DNA of 48,963 nucleotides from assembly GCA_019638025.1 (NCBI GenBank), contig JAHBUO010000013.1, positions 1 through 48,963 on the forward strand. The letters run 5' to 3'. The position numbers and the translations under genes were made by a program. This stretch comes from Ignavibacteriaceae bacterium (lineage in GTDB: Bacteria; Bacteroidota; Ignavibacteria; Ignavibacteriales; Ignavibacteriaceae). This document shows, piece by piece, positions 7,438 through 15,037 of this stretch. The first letter of the stretch is position 1. Every line of letters begins with the position of its first letter. The notes under the pieces were generated by a model. It was not told the origin of the DNA. It did no database searches and saw only the letters and a program-made list of their open reading frames with translations.

Positions 7438-9501
7438 ATGACTAAACATTTCTTAAAATTAAATTTTATTTCGCCTGTTTTATTTTCGGTAGTGATATTT
7501 GTTAATGGATTTTCTCAAATCAGTACTAAGATAAAATTAAACCAAGTCGGATTTCAAACAAGTTCACTTAAAGAAGCTGTTATTGCTGATGCGCAGGGTG
7601 ATTTGTTCTACATTATTGATGCTATAACTCTCGATACCGCATTCACAGGGAGTTTAACTGCACCTAAATTATGGAGCTACTCAAATGAGAATGTAAGAAT
7701 CGCAAACTTTTCTCCACTCACTAAAGAAGGAAGTTATTTTGTACAGATTCCATCAGCGGGGAAATCATATACTTTTAACATAAGTAAAAATCCATTTCTC
7801 GAACCGGGGAAAGCGTCATTAAAAGGTTTTTATTATCAACGTGCATCTACAGCCCTCTTAGTTCCACATGCGTATGTATGGTTTCGGCAAGCCGGTCATC
7901 CTGATACATCAGTAATAGTTCATGCATCTGCGGCATCAGTTAACTTTCCTGAGAACAGTCGTATCTCATCACCAAAAGGATGGTACGATGCGGGCGACTA
8001 TAATAAATATATCGTGAACTCAGGAATTTCTACTTTTACTCTTCTCTCTGCTTATGAAACTTTTCCGGAGTTTTACGATACATTAAATCTGAACTTACCC
8101 GAAAGCAATAATCAGTTGCCCGATATTTTAGATGAAATTCTCTGGAACATTGAATGGATGTTAACAATGCAAGATCCGTTTGATGGTGGAGTTTATCACA
8201 AATTAACAAATCCTAATTTTGACGGATATATCATGCCTCACTTGGCAACTGCTCCAAGATATGTGGTTCAGAAAAGTACGGCAGCAACATTGAATTTTGC
8301 GGCTGTAATGGCACAAGCTTCAAGGATATTTGCAAAGTTTGAATCTTTACTCCCCGGTTTTTCCGCACAATTATTAAATGCCTCTAAAAAAGCATGGTTA
8401 TGGGCTAAGAATAATCCCGATACATATTACAATCAAAATTTAATAAACATGCTTACTGAACCGGATATCAATACAGGTGAATATGGTGATTCAAATGTTA
8501 ATGATGAGTTTAACTGGGCAGCTATTGAACTCTATATTACAACAAAGGCTGACAGTTTTTTACTTGCGAGATTGTCACAACTTCCTTCACAGTTAAATGT
8601 TCCTTCATGGCAGAGTGTTAATACACTCGGTTTTATTTCCCTTTCTTTAAACAGAAATAATCTCACTCCATTAGTCGATACATCTTCTGTAAAAAATAAA
8701 ATTATTACTCTTGCAAACTTACTTGTGAACTCAAGAGGAAATTCTGCTTACAATGTAGTGATGGGACAAAGTGTAAATGATTTCGTTTGGGGAAGTAATG
8801 CGGTAGCGGCTAATCAAGGGGTTATACTATTGAATGCCTATCTTCTTACAAATGATGTAAAATATTTTAATGCGGCACTTTCCAATGGAGATTACTTGTT
8901 GGGAAGAAATGGAACGGGATATTCATTTCTAACCGGATATGGGAGCAAAAGAGCAATGAAACCACATCATAGAGTTTCGCAAGCTGATGGATTGACAGAA
9001 CCGGTTCCGGGATTATTAATTGGTGGACCAAACCCGGGTCAGCAGGATAATTGTGCAGGTTATCCATCAAATCTTCCTGCTCTCTCTTATCTTGATGATG
9101 TTTGCAGTTATGCATCAAATGAAATAGCAATCAATTGGAATGCTCCCGCTGTTTATCTTTTCTTAGGAATTGAAGCAACAACTAAATCTATTTTAAGCAT
9201 TGAAGAGGAAACATCAATCACTCCTTATGATTTTAGACTATATCAGAATTATCCGAATCCATTTAATCCTGATACAAATATACTTTGGGAACAAACGAGC
9301 AAAGGACTAGTATCGTTGAAAGTATTTGATTTATTCGGGAATGAAATAACCACTCTAATAAATGAAGAAATGGATAACGGGGTTCACTCAAGAAAGTTTA
9401 ATAGTGATGATACTCACCCAAATCTTGCAAGCGGCATTTATTTTTATCGACTATCGATTAACAATCAGTCAGCAACAAAAAAAATGATTTTGCTAAAGTG
9501 A
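7438..9501 (+). CDS. Glycoside hydrolase family 9 endoglucanase with T9SS sorting domain
   Basis: The protein has 687 residues. A signal peptide (1-26) is followed by an N-terminal Ig-like domain of the CelD_N type (about 29-115), then the GH9 (alpha/alpha)6 barrel. GWYDAGDYNKY holds Asp184 and Asp187, one of them the catalytic base. KPHHR is the substrate-binding His motif. SNEIAINWNAP holds the acid Glu562. From residue 600 a T9SS C-terminal domain begins with YQNYPNPFNP (602-611) and ends in SATKKMILLK, which predicts export by the Por system and attachment to the surface or release. The gene starts five bases after the GH3 stop, with no strong ribosome site, so translational coupling is likely. 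Its stop abuts the stop of the convergent gene with no base between them. Confidence 0.95.
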   Translation: MTKHFLKLNFISPVLFSVVIFVNGFSQISTKIKLNQVGFQTSSLKEAVIADAQGDLFYIIDAITLDTAFTGSLTAPKLWSYSNENVRIANFSPLTKEGSYFVQIPSAGKSYTFNISKNPFLEPGKASLKGFYYQRASTALLVPHAYVWFRQAGHPDTSVIVHASAASVNFPENSRISSPKGWYDAGDYNKYIVNSGISTFTLLSAYETFPEFYDTLNLNLPESNNQLPDILDEILWNIEWMLTMQDPFDGGVYHKLTNPNFDGYIMPHLATAPRYVVQKSTAATLNFAAVMAQASRIFAKFESLLPGFSAQLLNASKKAWLWAKNNPDTYYNQNLINMLTEPDINTGEYGDSNVNDEFNWAAIELYITTKADSFLLARLSQLPSQLNVPSWQSVNTLGFISLSLNRNNLTPLVDTSSVKNKIITLANLLVNSRGNSAYNVVMGQSVNDFVWGSNAVAANQGVILLNAYLLTNDVKYFNAALSNGDYLLGRNGTGYSFLTGYGSKRAMKPHHRVSQADGLTEPVPGLLIGGPNPGQQDNCAGYPSNLPALSYLDDVCSYASNEIAINWNAPAVYLFLGIEATTKSILSIEEETSITPYDFRLYQNYPNPFNPDTNILWEQTSKGLVSLKVFDLFGNEITTLINEEMDNGVHSRKFNSDDTHPNLASGIYFYRLSINNQSATKKMILLK

Positions 9502-10443
9502 TTAGAAACTTATGTCGAACTGTATTTTAGGTAGCATTAACCAATGACTAAAAGTTTGTTCCATTCGGATTTCTTTCATCGCATTAAGAATTAAGTGCAT
9601 TCTCGCATTCTCGGCAATCTTGAATGATAAAATTGGGGCAAGCAGAATAAATCCCGGAGTAACTTCAGGTCTCAAATCGGTCTTATTATCCATATTCTGA
9701 AAATCAATTACAAAAACTGCACTTTCATAAGTTGTTCTCCCCGGCTCATAACTGAGGAGCTCATGAGTAAAGTATGAGAATGTGAGCCCGTAGTTAAACA
9801 AATCATCTTTTCCGGAGGAGTGTAATGTGAATGAAGTGAAAAAACTGTAGTTTGTTTTACCGCCACGGTCTTTAAAATAGAGATCATATTCTCTTACAGT
9901 TGACCCACGACTATTAACTTCGCGTGTATGGACAATAGTTTCTGCATCATAAAAATAAGTTTGAAAAAGAAGTCCGACATCTAAACGAGAATGTATTTCG
10001 GATTTTTGCGAAAACAAACCAAATCCCACATTCCAGCCAAGTGAATTGATTTGTTTATACTTCGAATATGTTCCTCCTACAAAAAAAGCTATATTTCTCG
10101 ATAACATTGCATCGACATCTACTCCAATTTGATATCTCGGGAAATTCCACTCAAAGTTTTTATCATTAACAGAAACAATTGAACTATCAGAAATAATCAA
10201 ACTCCCCTTGAATGCGTTGCTAGTTCTAAAAGTAACTTTATCTTTTTGATTCATACTAAGAGATGGAGAGATAATAATGTCACCAACATTTTCTTTTTCT
10301 CCTATATGAATAGGAGGAGGAGTAATAGGCGAATAAACCTCAGCATTTCCCAAATATAAAGTTTGCAAAGTTCGTGTATCACTACATCCATAAATGAAAA
10401 GTAGGCTAAAAAGTATGCTCACTAAATTTTTTCTTGTATTCAT
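9502..10443 (-). CDS. Outer-membrane lipoprotein, beta-barrel-like
   Basis: The protein has 313 residues. The N terminus is a lipoprotein signal (hydrophobic segment, then FIYGC, Cys20). From about residue 95 the sequence is a series of alternating amphipathic strands with aromatic ends (YQIGVDVDAML, IAFFVGGTYSKY, LGWNVGFGLF, RLDVGLLFQTYFY, LFNYGLTFSYFTH), ending in FDISF with a terminal Phe, typical of outer-membrane beta-barrels. GGTGAG lies just before the ATG. It is probably monocistronic. The family was not recognised and no enzymatic motif was seen. The 3' end touches the GH9 stop codon, and no terminator lies between the two convergent genes. Confidence 0.7.
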   Translation of the reverse strand: MNTRKNLVSILFSLLFIYGCSDTRTLQTLYLGNAEVYSPITPPPIHIGEKENVGDIIISPSLSMNQKDKVTFRTSNAFKGSLIISDSSIVSVNDKNFEWNFPRYQIGVDVDAMLSRNIAFFVGGTYSKYKQINSLGWNVGFGLFSQKSEIHSRLDVGLLFQTYFYDAETIVHTREVNSRGSTVREYDLYFKDRGGKTNYSFFTSFTLHSSGKDDLFNYGLTFSYFTHELLSYEPGRTTYESAVFVIDFQNMDNKTDLRPEVTPGFILLAPILSFKIAENARMHLILNAMKEIRMEQTFSHWLMLPKIQFDISF

Positions 10444-10478
10444 AACTCACCGATATTCTTATAATTATATTGAATGAG

Positions 10479-10505
10479 ATAATTTAACTAACAACAATAC
10501 TTAAG
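10479..10505 (-). repeat. Copy 2 of a two-copy intergenic motif
   Basis: On the minus strand the segment reads CTTAAGT, six bases, then GTTAGTTAAATTAT, matching the copy at 2601-2623 in both blocks. It lies 36 bases upstream of the beta-barrel lipoprotein start, within a 216-bp intergenic stretch in which nothing else was recognised. Confidence 0.4.
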
Positions 10506-10659
10506 CTCAATTAACCATATCAAAAATATTTTAGTCTTGGGATTAAACCTAAATTAAATTTGATTTAATACTAACACTTTATTGGAACTATTTAATAATA
10601 AAACTCATCCATCATTAATGCTTATAGAGAATTTTCTATTTCTTTCAATAATTCAACTT

Positions 10660-11733
10660 TTACAAAGCTAAATTCACGCCGAATGAAAGACTAAAGAGTC
10701 CTTCCAACTTATCCCAATCAATCGGGAGAGAATGTTGATAATTCGGCGTTCTGCTGAGGGAACTATACTTCATAAGAATAACTATATGAGTTTCTTTTTC
10801 AATTCCGAGTCTAAAAATAATCGGAAAAACAAATGCCGGATTAAATTGGGAGAATGAAATTTTATCTTCAAATATTCGGTTTTCTATAAACTGATTATTG
10901 AAATATACTTCTCTTTTAACGTCTGCCGATTCAGTAATAAAAGTATACTCTAAATATAAACCTAAACCAACTAATAATTGATTTTGCAAAAAATCTTTTG
11001 AACCGAAATAATAAGTAATTCCAAAATATGGAGAAGTTATTCTTACATTTGTTGTATTCAGCAAATCATAAAATTCCTCTCTATCACCATTTGCAAAATC
11101 AGTAGTTGTGAGGTAATCATATTTTGCTTTTGAAGAAATTGCAGAATAAGCTATTCCAAGTGAAAACTCAAAATTATTGAGAAAATAAATTCCGTTGATT
11201 TTTAGATTGATTCCGGAAGCTTGATATTCATGATTATCTTGTAAGCCTAAACCTGCAGCACCGATGGTAGCACCCCAATATAGTCCATCATGAATATCAG
11301 GCAAAACGACTTCATAGTCGGTCAGTAGATTATTCTTTTGAACTTGTTGTTCATAACTAGTCTCGATTTGGTTCCCATTTTCTTCAACAATAAGAGTATC
11401 AAAGTCTATTTTGTCTAACCCGGAATTTGAATTCTGTTTAACCGTATCCCGCTCACTTGAAGATGTGAAAATAGACTCAAGAATTAAATCAAAAAGAGAG
11501 TTTAGTGCTCCGGTTAAACAAGATGAAAAGCAACTAACATCTTCAGCCTCACTCTGATTAACATATTTTTCAACTTGTTCATCTTTAGGAATTCTTGTTT
11601 TTGTTGTACGATCTCGTTCTCTACTTCGAGACGAGTCGGGCATTTCATAAACAGATGCGCTTACAATTTGTTGACAAAGAAAGATTAAAAAAATAGTCAT
11701 CATTAATCTCTTTGACTTAATAATACCAAACAT
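10660..11733 (-). CDS. Exported protein with C-terminal beta-barrel-like part, unknown function
   Basis: From the preferred start the protein has 357 residues. It has a signal peptide (SKRLMMTIFLIFLCQQIVSA), a polar Arg/Ser/Asp-rich stretch, a short hydrophobic helix with two cysteines (SCFSSCLTGALNSLFDLIL), a charged linker, then amphipathic strands (GLYWGATIGAAGLG, FEFSLGIAYSAIS, QLLVGLGLYLEYTF, VFPIIFRLGIE) ending in LFSLSFGVNLAL, as in outer-membrane barrels. Other in-frame ATGs exist at 11745 and 11736, but a perfect GGAGG at 11739-11743 sits inside the first and five bases before the ATG at 11733, so the latter is preferred. It follows the 5'-nucleotidase gene after a hairpin-containing gap and may be co-transcribed with it. 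The family was not recognised. Confidence 0.6.
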   Translation of the reverse strand: MFGIIKSKRLMMTIFLIFLCQQIVSASVYEMPDSSRSRERDRTTKTRIPKDEQVEKYVNQSEAEDVSCFSSCLTGALNSLFDLILESIFTSSSERDTVKQNSNSGLDKIDFDTLIVEENGNQIETSYEQQVQKNNLLTDYEVVLPDIHDGLYWGATIGAAGLGLQDNHEYQASGINLKINGIYFLNNFEFSLGIAYSAISSKAKYDYLTTTDFANGDREEFYDLLNTTNVRITSPYFGITYYFGSKDFLQNQLLVGLGLYLEYTFITESADVKREVYFNNQFIENRIFEDKISFSQFNPAFVFPIIFRLGIEKETHIVILMKYSSLSRTPNYQHSLPIDWDKLEGLFSLSFGVNLAL

Positions 11734-11738
11734 CATTT

Positions 11739-11794
11739 CCTCCATTAAGAGAGGAGGTTATCCATTTTACAAATATTAATAGATGGATAACCTC
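11739..11794 (-). promoter_or_regulatory. Intercistronic hairpin that overlaps an anti-Shine-Dalgarno segment
   Basis: On the minus strand, nine bases after the 5'-nucleotidase stop, GAGGTTATCCAT (11794-11783) pairs perfectly with ATGGATAACCTC (11765-11754) over 12 bp with a 17-base loop. The second arm runs into CCTCC, which could instead pair with the GGAGG ribosome site (11743-11739) of the next gene, giving a mutually exclusive 5-bp hairpin. There is no T run, so it is not a typical terminator. It may be a translational coupling or attenuation element, or an mRNA stability hairpin. Confidence 0.45.
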
Positions 11795-11802
11795 TTTAGT
11801 TA

Positions 11803-13665
11803 TCATTTCAGAAAAATCATTTTCTTCGTCTGCGAAAAGTCACCTGAATTCATAGAGTAAAAATAGACATTAGAAGAGATTGTTTTCCCGGCTATTTTGC
11901 TCAAATCAAAATTAACGCTATAACTCCCTGCATGATGAAACTCATTAACAAGTTTACCTACTTCAGAGCCGGTTATGTCGAACACGGTAATTGAAACCAT
12001 AGAAGGCTTAGCAACCGAGTACTCAATAATTGTAGAAGGATTGAATGGGTTTGGGTAGTTCTGAAAAAGTTGATATTCCTTTGGCAACACTTCACCTTTA
12101 TCTTTTGAACCCGCAACAATATTATCTCTTCTATAAGGAGAAATCGAACCCCCAAGAGTCAGCACATAATCGAGAAGAACTTGAAATTCCGTGGAGTCAG
12201 AATATTGATAGGTAGTTTGAACCGGCACACCGAACACTTCGGAAATTGCGTAATGCAAGAATTCATTTGTTGTAACGGAATAGGATGTTGATAAATCAAT
12301 AGGATTTCCATTAATCGTCAATGATATTAATCTTGAATAAGGTTCTTTATTCGGATTATAATTAAATTCTATTCCGGAAACTTGAGGGAAAAGCTCATCG
12401 TTAAGCTCAATCTGAGATAGTGCTATTTCGAATGCTTGCCACAATGCTTCACCTGTAATATTGAATGTTACAAGACGATAACCTAGCCCGTTTACAGTAT
12501 TGAATCCATAACCATAAACTCTAAATAAATCAACAGGAACAATCACCCCATCATAAATTGGTTGTGAAGTTGAGCCACCAACCTGGATTGCAACTTGAGT
12601 ACCGGTTTTCCATCTGAAAGCATCTGTTATAAGATTACCGATTGGCGTGTCATGTTTCCCGCTGAACATGAGAGAATCAGCTTCCTCTTCAAAATAGTCG
12701 GTTGAGTATGTGCACGCTTGTGTAAAGAGATTTCCATAGACCGATTCAATACCGGCTATTAAATCATTTACTACTGCGGCTACTGATGGTTCTTCAGGAA
12801 TGTTCTCGTCAAGATCAATTATCTGATATTCTAGTAGACTTATACTATTGTTATCGGAAATCAACTTCATCTTTCCTATTGACTTATAAAATCCATCTGT
12901 CTGAACAATTCGTGTAATTTTTCCGAGGGGATTGGTAATCTCAATCGGGATTTCGGTTTTATAGTGATCGTGAGAACTGATTATTAAATCAATATACGGG
13001 ATATTCTGGGCAATCATCTGATCATAATAAACTCCAAGATGAGACAAGCATATTATCATATTACATCCTTTAGACATAAGAGAGTCAATTATATTTAATG
13101 TAATAGGGATGATGTTTGTGTCAATAACCACCGGAGCAGGAAGCGAGAATACATTCGCTTCGGGTGTTGTTAATCCGAAAATTCCGATTTTTGTATTTCC
13201 GAATTCTTTAATCGTGTAAGGTTGAATATAATTTTTAATTGCCGGAAGTTCATCCATATATAGATTTGATGATATTAACGGAAAACTTAAGTATGATGAA
13301 TCAAGGGAGAGTAAAAGATTTTCTGAGGTTAAATCAAACTCATGATTCCCCACTCCCATTGCATCAAAACCAAGAGCATTCATTAATCTGAATTCTGCAA
13401 CACCATAGTAGTGATTAAAGAAAATATCACCGGCAAATACATCCCCGCCATGAAGTGTTAATACATTCTGTTCAGTCATCTTTGTTAATCCGATAATTGA
13501 TGCTGCTCTTGCAATACCTCCTCTTGTACCGGATAAATCACTGTTTCGCGGACCAATCGGTGCAAGGTATGAGTGTGTATCATTTACATGTAAAATTGTT
13601 ATTGTATCTATTTGTGCAAACGAGACAACTGTCAGATAAAACAATATTGATAATAGCGTTTTCAT
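11803..13665 (-). CDS. Secreted 5'-nucleotidase/metallophosphatase with T9SS sorting domain
   Basis: The protein has 620 residues. After a signal peptide (1-18) comes a calcineurin-like metallophosphatase domain with metal ligands in HVNDTH (Asp29, His31), GGDVFAGD (Asp75) and GNHEFD (Asn107, His108), then CLSHLG and SSHDHY. The UshA-type 5'-nucleotidase C-terminal domain begins near 330 (GNLITDAFRW, VGGSTSQPI, ITGEALWQAFE, VSGIEFNYN). The end, from about 530, is a T9SS domain with FQNYPNPFNPS (534-544) and the final SQTKKMIFLK. It should dephosphorylate nucleotides outside the cell, releasing phosphate and nucleosides. AAAGGAA precedes the ATG. It lies 20 bases behind the small secreted protein gene, downstream of the Pho-box-like repeats, which would fit phosphate control. 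Confidence 0.92.
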   Translation of the reverse strand: MKTLLSILFYLTVVSFAQIDTITILHVNDTHSYLAPIGPRNSDLSGTRGGIARAASIIGLTKMTEQNVLTLHGGDVFAGDIFFNHYYGVAEFRLMNALGFDAMGVGNHEFDLTSENLLLSLDSSYLSFPLISSNLYMDELPAIKNYIQPYTIKEFGNTKIGIFGLTTPEANVFSLPAPVVIDTNIIPITLNIIDSLMSKGCNMIICLSHLGVYYDQMIAQNIPYIDLIISSHDHYKTEIPIEITNPLGKITRIVQTDGFYKSIGKMKLISDNNSISLLEYQIIDLDENIPEEPSVAAVVNDLIAGIESVYGNLFTQACTYSTDYFEEEADSLMFSGKHDTPIGNLITDAFRWKTGTQVAIQVGGSTSQPIYDGVIVPVDLFRVYGYGFNTVNGLGYRLVTFNITGEALWQAFEIALSQIELNDELFPQVSGIEFNYNPNKEPYSRLISLTINGNPIDLSTSYSVTTNEFLHYAISEVFGVPVQTTYQYSDSTEFQVLLDYVLTLGGSISPYRRDNIVAGSKDKGEVLPKEYQLFQNYPNPFNPSTIIEYSVAKPSMVSITVFDITGSEVGKLVNEFHHAGSYSVNFDLSKIAGKTISSNVYFYSMNSGDFSQTKKMIFLK

Positions 13666-13685
13666 TTTAATATTCCTTTTGATAA

Positions 13686-14246
13686 TTATTTTTGTTTTGA
13701 TTTTTCAATTGCATAACCGAAAATGAAACTTACCCTATAGCCCTTTGGATTTGTTGTGACCGCAAGATTCAACGGAATGCTGACTCCACCATAATTGAAG
13801 TTCTTACCCATTGTGAGCATTAATGCAGAGACAGCCTTATCTCCGGTAGCCATTATATTTGGCCCCATACCAAATTCAATTCCATTTGGAAAACGGATGC
13901 CGAACCCAAGTGTTATTGTTGGAAGAATTTGACTATACTCAACTCCGGCGAGTAATGGAATCACTTCAATTACGAAACACGGACCTTCAGTCTCAGGGAC
14001 AATCTGGTATTCGAAATGCCATCCAAATTGGCTTAACACTACTCCAAAGTTTTTTTCTTTAAGCTTTGTAACTAATTCTCCGTTTCCGGGGATATATGAA
14101 AATCCAAGTCGAGGACCACTAAGGTTCTTTGATTCGAATTTTACGATGTAGTTACTTGATTCGTTCTGTGCAGATATGACATCTGACAGCAAGAAGAATA
14201 TTGCAGCGATTATTGCGAGAAATACTTTTGCATCTAACCGATTCAT
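13686..14246 (-). CDS. Small exported envelope protein, unknown function
   Basis: The protein has 186 residues. A signal peptide (hydrophobic 8-25, cleavage near ISAQ) is followed by a Gly- and aromatic-rich strand-forming sequence (GPRLGFSYIPGNGE, SQFGWHFEYQIVPE, PTITLGFGIRFPNGIEFGMG, YRVSFIFGYAIEK) suggesting a small beta-barrel or periplasmic beta protein. It has no lipobox and no enzyme motif. AAAGGTGGT lies just before the ATG. It is the first gene of the unit that continues into the 5'-nucleotidase 20 bases later, and it lies 57 bases from the 11-bp direct repeats. It may assist the nucleotidase or be a phosphate-response envelope protein; this is inference from context only. Confidence 0.65.
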   Translation of the reverse strand: MNRLDAKVFLAIIAAIFFLLSDVISAQNESSNYIVKFESKNLSGPRLGFSYIPGNGELVTKLKEKNFGVVLSQFGWHFEYQIVPETEGPCFVIEVIPLLAGVEYSQILPTITLGFGIRFPNGIEFGMGPNIMATGDKAVSALMLTMGKNFNYGGVSIPLNLAVTTNPKGYRVSFIFGYAIEKSKQK

Positions 14247-14303
14247 GACACCACCTTTTAATTATTTTTTCCGTCAGAAACTTGCGGCTTTTGAGTTCGG
14301 TAG

Positions 14304-14343
14304 TTGTCATGGACTTGTAAAGAAGTTGTAAAAGTTAAGTCAT
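14304..14343 (-). promoter_or_regulatory. Pho-box-like tandem repeats upstream of the 5'-nucleotidase operon
   Basis: Four 7-bp units with an exact 11-bp period lie on the plus strand: TTGTCAT (14304), TTGTAAA (14315), TTGTAAA (14326) and AAGTCAT (14337), each separated by four bases. On the coding strand the central pair reads TTTACA, five bases, TTTACA. OmpR/PhoB-family regulators bind direct repeats with this period: the E. coli PhoB box is 7-bp units with 4-bp spacers, and Bacillus PhoP sites are TTAACA-like. The site lies between an OmpR/PhoB-type regulator gene and a 5'-nucleotidase operon, 57-97 bases before the latter's first ATG. Confidence 0.55.
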
Positions 14344-14353
14344 TTAGCGTTCA

Positions 14354-15037
14354 CTAATCTTTTTTGAACTTGTAACCGATTTTGTGCACGGTTACTATAT
14401 GTTTGGGTGTGGAGGGATCTTTTTCAATAAGTTTTCTTAACGAAAGAATAAAATTATCAACGGTTCGTGTACTTGGAAATGATTCATATCCCCAAACTTC
14501 ATCCAATACTTTTTCACGTGATATAACTTCACCTTCATGATTAATAAAGAACATGAGAAGTTTGAATTCCGTTGCAGAAATTGGAACTTCTTTTTTCTTC
14601 TTAAGCACTTCCATCTTATCCGGATTAATGGTTATATCTCCAAAGGAAATTAATGTTGGACTTGTTGATACCTCAGTAGCTCTACGAAGTACAGCTTTTA
14701 TCCGTGCCGAAAGTTCTCTCAAACTAAAAGGCTTTGTTATATAATCGTCAGCTCCGAGTACTAAACCAATTACTTTATCGGCTTCATCAGACTTACTGGT
14801 CAACATAATAATAGGAGTTTTAATATTTCGAATTCTAACTTCTTTACAAATATCAATTCCGTTCATTCCCGGTAACATTAAATCTAGAATAATTAAATCC
14901 GGTTTGTATCTAATTATTTTTTCAACTCCAAAAGCCCCATTATCAATTGACTCCACACTGTAGTTTTCCGATGATAAATAGTCTTCGAGAGCAATTCTAA
15001 TTGCAGCATCATCTTCAATTATTAATACTTTTTTCAT
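14354..15037 (-). CDS. OmpR/PhoB-family response regulator
   Basis: The protein has 227 residues, the standard length. The receiver domain (1-118) has the acidic pocket EDD (8-10), phosphoacceptor Asp52 in LDLMLPGMNG, Thr80 in MLTSKSDE, and Lys102 in YITKPFS. The winged-helix DNA-binding domain (about 128-225) contains ISATEFKLLMFF, REKVLDEVWG, TRTVDNFILSLRKLIE and HIVTVHKIGYKF. GAGG precedes the ATG. The start overlaps the end of the histidine kinase gene by 23 bases, so the two are translationally coupled and form a two-component pair. The target is not known; the tandem repeats just downstream, before the 5'-nucleotidase operon, suggest it may act there. It may be PhoB- or PhoP-like, but family membership does not prove phosphate sensing. 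Confidence 0.93.
   Translation of the reverse strand: MKKVLIIEDDAAIRIALEDYLSSENYSVESIDNGAFGVEKIIRYKPDLIILDLMLPGMNGIDICKEVRIRNIKTPIIMLTSKSDEADKVIGLVLGADDYITKPFSLRELSARIKAVLRRATEVSTSPTLISFGDITINPDKMEVLKKKKEVPISATEFKLLMFFINHEGEVISREKVLDEVWGYESFPSTRTVDNFILSLRKLIEKDPSTPKHIVTVHKIGYKFKKD

Noticed and set aside
11734..11745. Earlier ATGs as start of the 10660-11733 gene
   Set aside because: The only good ribosome site (GGAGG) lies inside the first ATG and two bases before the second; its spacing fits only the ATG at 11733.
11754..11794. Intrinsic terminator of the 5'-nucleotidase gene
   Set aside because: The stem is strong, but it is followed by CTCTCTTA and not by a T run, and the loop is 17 bases; kept as a regulatory hairpin instead.
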